Source of the DNA: Drosophila pseudoobscura
Taxonomy: Eukaryota; Arthropoda; Insecta; Diptera; Drosophilidae
Reading direction: 5' to 3'
DNA length: 64,000 nucleotides
Assembly: GCF_009870125.1 (NCBI RefSeq)
Contig: NC_046683.1
Span: forward strand, 52,033,869 to 52,097,868
Both the position numbers and the translations under genes were made by a program. Position 1 is the stretch's first letter; each line of letters begins with the position of its first letter. Shown here piece by piece: positions 24,395-35,444 of the stretch. The notes beneath the pieces are model-generated. The model was not told where the DNA came from, made no database searches, and saw only the letters and a list, made by a program, of their open reading frames with translations.

Positions 24395-24515
24395 TAGCTA
24401 GTAATATTCGACGGAATATCAAAAACTAGGAATATGTAAAATGTAATTTGAATTCGTCAGTATATTTACGGTATATTTTTAAAATGAGCCTGTATATTTT
24501 GGTATATTTCTGAGG
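24395..24515 (-). repeat. Inverted repeat, right arm (about 120 bp)
   Basis: Mate of the arm at 23103-23222, in opposite orientation. Here TTTTGGTATATTTC, close to Ohler motif 6, points to the right, and an ATCGATAG (DRE-like) follows at about 24522. The arm is therefore placed as an upstream promoter element of a plus-strand gene. Confidence 0.9.
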
Positions 24516-24539
24516 TTTTAATCGATAGGCATCATTTCC

Positions 24540-25120
24540 GCCATTTTGTGTGTACAGAAAGACGGTCTAAAATTGTACAATATATTGTGTTAAATATAAT
24601 CAATAATATGCCCAAAATGCGGGGTAATGTGTGCTTGTAGGCTACAAAATTCGTTGTAGCAGCGATTACGAACAAAAACCACGCATTTTAGCCCAAAACT
24701 AATTAAAATTATAGTGCTAAAACACTTACAGCAACGGTGGCTGTCCCGTGTGGCTGGAATACGCGTGTGAAAGTCAATGCGAAGAGTGTACAAAGCAAGT
24801 GAAAATTGTATTTCCATCGTTCGAGTAGCAGCAGAAGCAGCAGTACCACAGAGCAATAAAAAACGCAAGCAAGCATAGTGCGTGTGTGTGTGTTTTTTTG
24901 TGTACGTGTGTGTGTATGTGCATGTCGATTATGTGAGTGTGTGTTTGCGCAAAGTGTATGCAAAAAGAAGAAGAAAAACAGAAGAGCATTACAAAAAGTA
25001 GAAGGAAAAAAAAACAGCGTATTGTTGGTCGTCTGACGACGAGTTTCACGCGCCCAACAGCACCAACAAAAGCAAAGCAATAAAGAGAGTGAGAGAGAGA
25101 CAGAACGAGAAGAGCGAGAA
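24540..25120 (+). promoter_or_regulatory. Probable transcription start and 5' leader of Grunge
   Basis: Downstream of the plus-oriented motif-6 and DRE elements. CA/GT-rich and then purine-rich sequence, of the kind common in Drosophila leaders, runs to a consensus donor (AAAC followed by GTAAGG at about 25113). No ATG opens a long frame. Assigning it to Grunge rests on strand, distance and the absence of another plus-strand gene before 35445. Alternative leaders further right (for example to about 25750) cannot be excluded. Confidence 0.4.
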
Positions 25121-25817
25121 AACGTAAGGAAAATCTACAACAAGTGTGCGAAAATTAATTATTACTTAAGTGTGTCACTAATTTCATTTGGAAAACGTCA
25201 AAGTCGAAGAATTCGCTGTCTCCGTTGCAGTAGCAGAAGTTGCGCAGCGTCAAAATCGAAACGGAATTGAGGAGAAACAGAGAGAAAGAAGGCCCTGTTG
25301 ATGGTTAGATTCCCGCAGCGGGGGGGTCTGACGGGGAGTCTATTACGAATTTTTTTATTGTTTTTTTTTTTGGGGGGGGGTAGAGCAATACAAACCACCG
25401 ACAGGCGACAAAAGACACGGACGACGGACAGAGGCTCAACAAATTTTCTGAAAAGGAATCACAAAGCGCAGTAGTAGCTTCGGCAGAGGAAGAGGAAGAG
25501 AATCAGAGCAGCAGCAGCAGTGGAAGCAACAACAAAGCAAAGCCAAGCGTCAGCACAAGCAGCAGCGGCAGCACCAGAAACAACAACCCACCACCGTCAT
25601 GCCCGTTGTCGTCGGCGTCACCACCGACGCGTCGAAACGCCGCTGCCATTACCACCGCCACCCCACCGGACAGATGCTCTTGGCTCATTGCTCGTGTCCT
25701 GGCCATGCTCCTGATTTTCGCTGACGCTGCCCGAGGAAAAAAAAAATACAAATAAAAGATTTCTATATGTAAAAATATTGTTGCATTGTTTTCCCAGAAA
25801 AGGGGGTTCTCCTTTTC

Positions 25818-25876
25818 CTCTCTCTCTCTCGCGCTCTCTCTTTCTCTCTCTCTCTCTCTCTAGCTATCTCTCTCAC
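25818..25876. repeat. (TC)n pyrimidine tract
   Basis: Nearly pure CT dinucleotides with CG and TAG interruptions; GAGA cores on the minus strand. Confidence 0.9.
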
Positions 25877-28800
25877 TTCTGTTCCGTTTAGTTTAGTTTC
25901 AAGTTTTATTTTTTTTATCTGCTTAATCATCTTCGTCTCGGCTCTCACCTACGTCATCTCTTCGCTTTCCAGCTGTGTTCTGTGCAAATTAACCAAAATA
26001 TACATTTCCGGCCGCCCGCGCCCCCTCGCTGAGCATCCAACAGCCGCTGTTCCCCACCCCCCCTGCAATATCTTACCCTCTACGGAGACTGTGGAGAGAG
26101 ACCGGGCCGCCTGCTGCTGGAGCCGCTGCCGCTGGGAGGAACGCCGCCTGGAAAGGGGCTCATCGGGCACATTTACCCTGGATTCATGGTGAGCCCAAGA
26201 AGAAGACATCTGCCCAGCCGGGCGTATATTTAATTATTTGTTTGCCTAATTCGATACCCAATGGGGTCCCCCTCCCCATGTCCCGCCCCGAACCGCCCCG
26301 CCCTGGTCGAGTCTCATGTGTCATCTTCCCCTGCCACAGGCTCGAGGTCGTTGCTGGATGGAAGGGTTTCTGGGTTAATGGAGGAAACAATTTTTCAAGC
26401 GGGTCCCATCAGCTCAACGGAATCACTTAAAGTGGGGGTACTGCTACTCATGAGCCCTTATATGACCTGTGGAAGAGTCTATTATTAGTTGGATGCCAGA
26501 ATTTCTGCTCGTTTCTGGGAAATATTTACGAGATAAGGGGCTAACGCAACTGATCTAGATCTTTATCGCGGCACTTAGATATGGAGTGGCACTCTAATGA
26601 GGCACCATTGTATCGCAATTATAACGATCTGTCTGAAAAGGAGAATAAATACTTGATAAAAGGGAATTTCCACTTCATAATTTGAAACGCCATTGAAGGC
26701 AGGGTTTCATGAAACTAAAACCATGATAATTCCACTCTCACTGTAGTATAGATATTTATAGATAACCCCTCTGTAATCTTGTTCCAGTGTAGTTCTGTTA
26801 CTAGTTCCATCTTCCCCTCACTGCTTGGAATCTCATTATTATTCTCTGTACACTTCCATTGCTCTTCTTCTCCAATATTCCAGTCAAATCGTGGAATCAT
26901 CATACAAATTCCTGTTGATCCACATTTAAAATTGCAATTGGATCGGTGGAAGATAAAAAAGATAAACGCCGTCACCTGATATTTACTTAGTCTTACGAGA
27001 AAATCCCACTGGCTCACGTTCTTACGAACTCTGACCATTATCTCTTTCCACCTGCATTCCCCGAACCCGAACCCTAACACGAACACGAACCCGAGCCAGT
27101 ATGTACCCACACTTGAGGCACATTTAGATCAATTTCGAGGAAATTCCCTAACAATTTGCAACGCTTATCTCGGTCCCGAACCGCCCATTTCCATTTCCTA
27201 TCTCTCTACCCCGCCCTCTCCACACGTGCAAGTGGCATGAGTGGAGGAGAGGCGGAGGTGCAAAGAGAGTCACAGCCGAGGCCACCTGATTAGAGACGCA
27301 TAAAAAAGAGCTGAAGTGTTTAATTAATAAATAACGTGCTAATAATGCATTTAATACAAAAATCGAGACCAGCTCGGGGCACCAGTGAAAACAGGGAAAC
27401 AACAAAATACATAAAAATGGTGTTGAAAAATGAGTCTTCGCCTGCGGTCTGCCTTCCCTTCTCCACCGATGAGACGGCCAATGGATGGGTAGCCTCGATT
27501 CGGTTCGGTTTTGCTTTTTATTGGATTTTTGTTATTTTTTTTTTTTTTTTTTTGAAAAGTATATTTCGTGTTACACAGTTGTATGTTGTTGGATAGCCTT
27601 TGATGTCGGGGTTTTTGTGCGCGCTTTCATATTTTATTATTAGTCATTTGGCTTATTTATAATGTGCCGTTAAAGTTTAACTTTTATTAATCTGCTCGGT
27701 TGTGCTTTTAATTTATAAATGCTGCTTATCTGATTGAAATGTCCGTCCCATTCGCCCACTCGACTCGAGTGTCGATTTATTGATGTCGATTAGAAATCAA
27801 CGAAACAGTTGCCTGCCCCTGCCACCATCCCTCCCATCTCTAGCCACACACCTTGCTGTCGAAGGGGGGTGGGGGTTCTCTTTCCTCTCTTCCTTCCGTT
27901 CTCCATTACATAAGAGAATTAATTAGCATTTCTGGACTGGGTTGCTAAGCGGCTTGATCTGAGGCTGTAGCTGTAGCTGGAGCTGGAGCTGGAGCCCCAT
28001 AAAAACTACCTCAAAGTGTGAGCAGCGCAGCAGAGCTCTACTCATCGAGATGTGTGCGTGAGTGCGTCGCGTGAAACAGTAGTTTGTCAGTTGGTTAGAC
28101 TCATTACGGTTGGAATAATAGTAGATAACGGGCTGGGTAAACACTGATAAAGCACTCCTTATAAAATAATACAAAACAATTGCTTTGACATCAGCTGTTT
28201 ATAGTTGTTTCATTTTTATAATGACCATTAAACACTCCATTATTTGTACGAGGTACATATGTATGTATGTATATCCTGAATATTCAGAAGATTCCTGTCA
28301 GTACATTTCGAGTAAATGTCATGGGTTGAGGAGAGTGGAATTTTCCTGTAAATACTTCAAACCAAGTTAATTAAGAAGACCGACCCTCTCACGACCTCTC
28401 ACGCTATCACCTCTGTGCAAACACTGAACTAAATCAATCCCAGTTACTCGGTTGCTGCTACGTGTTAACTCCATTTAGCGATAAGATAATTAGCACACAC
28501 AAAGTGCTTATTAAAATATATATATGCACAAAGACCGAGCGAGATATTTGTGGGGCTGTCTGTTGTCAGCCTTTTTATATTTATTTTCTCTATATTTATA
28601 ATGTAAAAAAAACAACAACAATTTAAGCTCTTGTTAATCAGTGTTAAATCAATGAGCCGAGTCGGGGCCAAAATGGGTGAGAATATAATGTAAGAGCGTG
28701 TTAAATGGTGCCATAAATCTTTGGCCTTGGCTGTAATTCGATTAAGGAGAGGGTAACGGTCGAAGGATAAGAGAACGAGCGAGGAAGGAGAGGCCGAGCA

Positions 28801-29698
28801 ACAACAAATTCACATGCAAAGAGCTCATTTAAACACTCACACAAACAAATAACGACAGTTCCATAAACACTAGATGAAAGGAGACAACAATACAAGTAAG
28901 GACCAGAAATAACAACAGGCTAAAGAAAAGAAAAGAATGGAAAAAAAACGAGCCCCAGACACATGGTAGAAGGCGCACCCCGTACCCCGTACCCCTAATG
29001 TGCCCCTTCAGACGACAACACATCCCATCCCGGCATATAAGTAACACGAAACAATTTCCAAATGAAGCGCGGATAAGCCGCAAAATCCTTAAAATACTCG
29101 ATAAAATTACATAAAACTAATCGCACAAGCACACGCACACACTCACACACAGAGGCAGATACAGACAGATAGACAGACGCACACACTGCCATAGAAGAGA
29201 ATTGGCTGGATGGGACTTGGGACTGTGACTACTGCTGCTGCGAGAGGGGGACGGACAGACAGTTGAGTGGCTGCCGGCTGGCGGTGGGTAACGGGAAGCC
29301 AGAGTGCGAGCAACGGGCAGAGGAGAGGCGACGGCGTGCAAAATGATGAAGGTATCTACACCGACAATCTGTTTAACAACTTCATGAGCAAATCCAACAA
29401 ATCGTATGAAACGAAGCCGACAGCAGACACGACAGACGACCCCCGTTCGGATCGGTTCGGATCGGGCCAATGGATGCGCACAGGTTAGCGCTTGGGTAAA
29501 GGGGGGTGTGGTTGGGTGCGGTATGGGGCCAGCGTTGTGGGTCGTTTATTTGGCTTTTGGAACGTTGACTCGACGTCCAAGATGTATTTATATAAGGTGT
29601 GGTCTTGCCAGAAACTCCTCTCAAGTTAGTTAAACATTTTGCTGCAGTTGCGCTGGCTATATTTAGCAGATAACCCTATAAGAATATACCATGGACCC

Positions 29699-29755
29699 GT
29701 CGTAGTCGTCGTCGTCGTCGTCTCGTCATCATCATCATCATTGCCGTCGCCGTCG
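29699..29755. repeat. (GTC)n and (ATC)n trinucleotide runs
   Basis: GTCGTC units followed by ATC units and CCGTCG; imperfect. Confidence 0.85.
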
Positions 29756-30506
29756 GCTTGAATAGATGCTCAATCGTTCGGGTTGAATGAAGAAAAGCAT
29801 GTAGAGCTGTATCAGTATGTGTGTCTGTGTATGTGTGTGTGTCTGGCAGAGATTGGAGCATGAATAGGAATGTGATGTGGGGGGACCAAAGGAGAAGCTG
29901 GAGGAGCTTCGTGAGTGCCACTGCGGTGGCATAATGTTCTTGTTGATGTTGAGTAATGGGCATAACAACTGTAAGCTGGGATGCCGCCTGTCCAGACCTA
30001 CTACGAGTAGTATATGTAGAACTGGAAGTCGAAATATTTCTGAACAGAAGCACACACAATTCCATTACTAGGGATCCCGGGGCTCTACTGGCGAAAAAGA
30101 AAAGAGAAATTTGTTTTATGACTTTTTGGTTAAATGGCCAGAGCCAGTCGAGCGTCTCTCTCTCTCTTCTCTCTATCTCTATCAGTGTGCCCCTACTTTA
30201 CTAGCCTTTGTTTGTTTCTTTGCCCCTTCTGCAACCTCTGTTTTGACTTGTGAAAATTTGGCTTTCACAACACGAACCAACACGTACATGCATATGTACA
30301 CACTCGTAGTATACCCGACGTATACGTATATGCATAAATATGTATATGTGTGCACATATACATACTCGTACATACATGCATACGTATGGACATGGCTCGG
30401 CAAAGTGCCTACCAACCAACATTTAATGGGATTTCCGTACTTGACACGAACCCTTCAAATAGACAGATGCAGGCACCGTTACGGAGAGGTACATATGCTA
30501 TGGCAT

Positions 30507-30532
30507 GGGGGTCTGGGGCCTGGGGTCTGGGG
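30507..30532 (+). other. Four-run G-quadruplex motif
   Basis: Runs of four or more G separated by exactly three bases (TCT, CCT, TCT). It is on the sense strand of the presumed Grunge intron. Confidence 0.8.
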
Positions 30533-33500
30533 TCTGGTATGGAGAGTGTCTTCTGCCCCCGGACCAGACCGGACAAATGCCTATGACGAACTCAATTGGC
30601 CATGCTGCATGGATAACATTTGTGTGTGTGGCTCGGTTCGACTTGGTAATTAAATGGACTCCTCTCGGCACGGCTTAATAGACCAGCTTTTTGTTGGTCG
30701 TTGGTTGTGTGCCCTGGGGTATGGAATGCGTTAGTGATGGGCACTTTGGTTCAGGTTTTGGGTTATATTTCAGTGGTTCCGTTGTCTGGTGAACCAGACA
30801 ATCAATTGTTTGCTTAAACCACACAGAGAAATTGAAAAGCAATTTCAGAACCATTTTATTTCCGTCAGACTTTTCAGAGTTTTATGTATTTTTCCACTAA
30901 AAAGTGGATCCATTGAATTTACGGTTGATATAGAGGATTCATTTTGTGAACCAGCCAACAGTTTTACCATAAAAGAAACACAATTGACAGAAGCCAAAAA
31001 ATAAAAAGGAATAAGTTCCTGGTGGTTCGTTTTAAAATTACATATGTACATATATGGAGGGTTCTAAGGGTATTTCTGTAGCTCCCTTGCTGACTATTTC
31101 GCATATAATGTGTATTTCAATTGTTCCCAGTTAATTTTCTGATAAACTAGTTAATTTATTCCTTTATGAAAAAACCATTAGACGAACACAATAAAATGAA
31201 ATACCAAGAACAAAGCTCAATAAAAGAACTATTCTATGCTGAGAATGGGCCAATCGGAGTCAGTTGAGTAGTTCTTCTTTTACAGTTCAGTTCCACTCAA
31301 TTGAGCAAGTTTACAACGAATGAACCAAAGTTAAGCTTTCGTTAAACATCCCTTAAGAATTATAGACCTCCAAATGAATACCCTTCTTTGCTTATGGTCG
31401 GTCGTGGGGTTGACTAATTTATTTACTGCTATATCACTTACATTTCCCCATCAGCCGGCGACTAACCTAATAATCTCTCGCCGAGCGGATGGAATGGGCT
31501 CTAGGGGTGGTGGTGGGGCTGCTGATAAAGTCTCTAGTTTATGGGCCACCCCTAATGTACAGTTACGGCGCATTCATCTGGCGGCAGTGGAATTTTAAGT
31601 TGTCTGTCTCCCTGCTTACTACTGCCTGATGTCTGCTGCTCTTATTAACGCAGCGCGCTCTCTTTCATAGTTGTTGCTGCTGCTGCTTGCTGCCTATTTG
31701 TCAGTCAATTAGTCAGCTTATTGGCAAGCGATGATGGCAGAGACAGAGAAAAACAAGCTACGGCTAAAGCAAAGGAGATCTGGAGAGCCAGTTAGCCGAC
31801 AACAGCAGTCGACAGCTTTTCCATTTCAAAATTACACTGGGCAAACGCACATACACAATCGCACCCATGAGTACTGTAAAAGCGAGCAAGAGGAAGCGAG
31901 ACAAGCATACACACGTATAGAAAAGAGGCAGCTCAGGCTCAAGGTATATACCATAGAAGGTAAGGCAGTCATAGTCCAAGCACATAGTACATATACCGGT
32001 CTAGGATAGGTCCAGTTCTATCATAGTTTGTTACTGAAGCAGATTGTTCTGTCGGTTTCTAAGACTGCCTTACCTTCTAGTAAATATACATTGCTCAGGC
32101 TTTGCTTGCTTCTACTCCCTGCCTGTCTGCCGCACCACCCTCCCCCTCTTTTATTCATTCACTCGCGTCCGTTTAGCCGCGTGCGTACACACAATTTTGC
32201 GCTACTCATGCTACAAATTGTTTATTGAATTTCCTCTTTCTGTGGCCCATGTCGACAGCGTTGCCACGCTGTTGTTGCTGCTGCTTGCTGCTTGCTGCCT
32301 GCTCTCCAAGTTTTTATTTTCATTTACATTTCTCGCTTTGTTTTCGTTCATGTTTATGGGCTGTTTAGAAAACAATTTGCCACGGCGGGGAGGAGACGGC
32401 TGGCCACCGCACAGCCATTGAGTGGAGTGGAGGAAGAGAAACGAGTTGTTAATCTGATGGAACTTTATAATACGCGATGACATTAATTGAGAGACAGACG
32501 GACACGCCAGTTGAAATTGACAGCATTATTGGCCTTAAATTTGCACGCAGGTCAGCCCGTCGTCCGTGGATGAAGAATAGCAGGAGGAAGAGAAAAACAA
32601 AAAGAGGAAGAACCATAGCCATAGCCAGAGCCAGAGCAACAACAGCCAAGCAGCTTGGCTGCTGACTCACGGAGTACTCGAAAACGTCACGTAGTCAATG
32701 TACAGACTGCTCTCGCTCATGCTCTCTTTTCAGTTTCGCTATCCTGCTCTTGCTCCCTGGCACTGGTGGCCTGTCCTCTCAGTATGGCTCTCCTTGTGTG
32801 TGTGTGTGCCCTCTCCCTTTCTCCCAGTGTGCCATAATTTGTGGTATTTTAGGGTAAGGGTGTGGAAGGGAGGCAGAAGAGCCAGAGAACGGCACTTTTC
32901 GGTGGTGGCAAAATGTGGCTCTGTTCGAGCCTTTCGTTTTGTCTTTTTCAGATTTTATGGCTTTGTGCGTTTACAACGTCGCTTTTTGTAGTACATTTGT
33001 TTTATAACAGACCCCGCCGACACACCGCTGCTTGCCCCCAAAAGCTACCACAGGCAGAGCCCAGAGCAGAGCGAAGCAGAGACCCAAAGACAGAGAGCCC
33101 AGAGTGCCAGCGGGAGAACAGCAGGAACAGAAGAGCTTAGCACACTGCTTGCAGTTATTACACAATTTTCCCCAAGCGCCAGGGGCCCAGAGGCAGAAGC
33201 CAGCCAGCCCCCACTGTCGCCCGGCAGGTGGTGGGGGGTGGGTATGAGGGATTCAGCGGGGGATTCAGTCGCGTGCCCTGCGCCGCCACCTTCTGTTTGT
33301 GTTTATACGAAATTTTTCCACTCACGACTCCCTCATAAAAAAGTTTTGTGCTGCCAGTTAAACCAGCAAGCAGTAACCAGCCAAGCAGTCAGACCCAAAA
33401 CGGCCCGACTCGGCCCGGGCCAGGCCAAGCAGGGCAGAGAACAGGCCAGGCCAGAGGAGCTGCCAACCTGGTGTGGCTGCTGATGTCGTTGATAAGTGTC

Positions 33501-33825
33501 GGCCCCAAAACGCAGACGACCGTTCGTTGCACAGTGGTACAACTTGGAGTCAAAAGCTGATGAATTGTGGGAAACTGTTGATTACAGATTATAGATATGC
33601 CAAATCTCATCTCATCTATTATAAATAGCTTTCGAAATATCGAAAATTTCATAGCAGAAATAATCCAGCTACTATTAAAGTATCGACTGGACTTATTTCC
33701 ATTGTAACAGAAAACATTTATGCCATGGATCGTTCAAAGTAATCCATAAATATTTAAGCAAATTCACTTTAGGTGAGCATATATTTATTAGGGTAACATT
33801 CTTCAGCATATACTATTGCGGGGTA

Positions 33826-33899
33826 GTCAAACCAAAGAGGGATGAAATATTCATCCCCCCGCCGTGGAATGCAATGAATATTTCATATGCGTGTTTGAC
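33826..33899 (+). ncRNA. Candidate pre-miRNA-like hairpin
   Basis: Two perfectly paired blocks: GTCAAAC (33826-33832) with GTTTGAC (33893-33899), and a 13-bp block ATGAAATATTCAT (33842-33854) with its exact complement (33874-33886). They enclose a 9 by 6 internal loop and a 19-nt apical loop. The size, about 75 nt, fits a microRNA precursor. I match it to no known Drosophila microRNA. The large internal loop counts against efficient Dicer processing. Confidence 0.3.
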
Positions 33900-34427
33900 T
33901 TGGGGGGTTACCAAAGTGCCACTGCTACCGATACCACTGTGCAACCCCAGGGCTAGTCGTGTGTGCGTTCGTGGCCTGCGCTTTCGGTCCGCCTCCGTCG
34001 GGATCGTTTCGCAGACCCGTTGCTGTTCCTTCTCTCCCTAGCCCCGCTGTCGTCAGTCATTTAGGCGGCGTGTCGTGCCTTATTGAGTGTAAATCTGTCG
34101 ACAATACACACATACATTCTCATACATACGTATATGTATGTATGTATATATTTTTTTTGCAGTCATCGCGCGCGCTGGCACTGGCACTGCCACCGCGGTC
34201 GCTCTGTCGCTGTCGCTGCATTTAATTAATTGATTTTAATTGCCATAATTTGTGTGCCGCTGCCACACAACCGCAACACCGTCGGCATTCCTGATGAGAC
34301 GTGAACGCACTGTGTGCCTGTTTCCCTCTCACTCTCCGTTTGTCTCTCTCTCCCCCTTTCTCTGTCAGTGTGCATTAGCCATGATATTGATTCATAAGCA
34401 AATTTAATGATAATTCCATACTGTGGT

Positions 34428-34461
34428 GGGATGGGGTCGTTGTGGGATGGGGTGGGATGGG
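34428..34461 (+). other. G-rich repeat, potential G-quadruplex
   Basis: Repeats of GGGATGGGG with six G-runs of three or more in 34 bases. Confidence 0.65.
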
Positions 34462-35129
34462 TGAGAGCGGATAGGGCCCATGAGAGGATGCTTACTTAGC
34501 CGTTGGCTCCTCGTTACAGTTATTCGCGGAGTTACTTGAGCGGAAAATCTGTTTACAGCTGCACGCACACTTGAGAGGCAGCACCCCAGACCCAGACCCC
34601 GGACAAGAAGAAGCAACAACAACAAAAAAGAAGAAAAGAAACCAAAGCAATGCTGAAAAAAGTGAATGCAAGATAGCTAAATAGCGACGATTTTCGAATA
34701 CCCTTTAATCGTGGAAGTTCTTACTATATTTCATTAGCTCGCTCATTCAAAAATTGCTAGAAATTTCATTTTGTAAACGATAATTTCTATATTATAGCTA
34801 TCCATATGTTATAAATCCGATTTGGATACTGTCCTGGAGGCTAAGTACGAACTGTGTTATCCAGATATGAAGCCTTGCCATTTTCTTATATAGGCTTACC
34901 CTCGTAAAGGGTATGCAAGCTGTACAAAATGAGTGAATGAACAAACCAAAGCATACGTCTGTCAGTCAGTCTGACGTTCTGCAGTCCCTCCTCTCTTTTT
35001 ACCCCCTCTTCGAGGCAGGCGCATTAACATATGCAAGCGATTAAGTGGCAGAGGGACTCAATCGTCCGACAGCGTAAACCCCTAATTTCCAGACCCCGTC
35101 AGCCGTGGCCCCCAGCTCCCTCTCGCCCT

Positions 35130-35156
35130 CACTCTCTCTCTCTCTCTCTCTCTCTA
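35130..35156. repeat. (TC)n microsatellite
   Basis: Twelve to thirteen CT dinucleotides, 300 bases before the first coding exon of Grunge. Confidence 0.95.
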
Positions 35157-35444
35157 TCCCTCTCTTTTCTGTGATACTCCATCGTTCGCACATTACATGG
35201 CATTATTTTTATGGATTATTTATTTATGCATGTTGATGTGAACTTCATCGCTTTATTGAAAAATACTACTGGTACTACTCCCCCCACTCACCCCCCTCTT
35301 TGCCCTCACACTACCCCACCCCGATTCGATTCGATCCGATCCGTTTTTTATGCATTTTCTCTGTGTTTTTTGCAGTTGAATTTTCATATCGTAGAGGGCA
35401 TAAAAAGGCTTAACACTGGACCGGAAGCGTGTTTTTAAAGGGTG

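Larger units (their letters stand above)
26210..35370 (+). other. Presumed long 5' intron(s) of Grunge
   Basis: About 9 kb with no recognisable protein-coding gene. It contains a poly(T) run (27530-27554), CTG/TCG and ATC trinucleotide runs (29699-29755), CATA palindromic blocks (28255-28272, 30290-30390 and 34120-34150), two G-quadruplex motifs and one pre-miRNA-like hairpin (listed separately). Alternative non-coding leaders may lie here. A TTTTTTGCAG acceptor at about 35374 precedes the first coding exon. Confidence 0.5.

Noticed and set aside
26715..27110. 131-residue minus-strand frame in the Grunge intron
   Set aside because: Cys/Trp/Phe-rich mixed composition without domains, AT-rich codon use and no splice sites; probably chance.
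29267..29488. 73-residue frame with an Asp/Asn-rich segment in the Grunge intron
   Set aside because: Partly protein-like, but no ATG in good context, no acceptor or donor of the right phase, and flanked by repeats.
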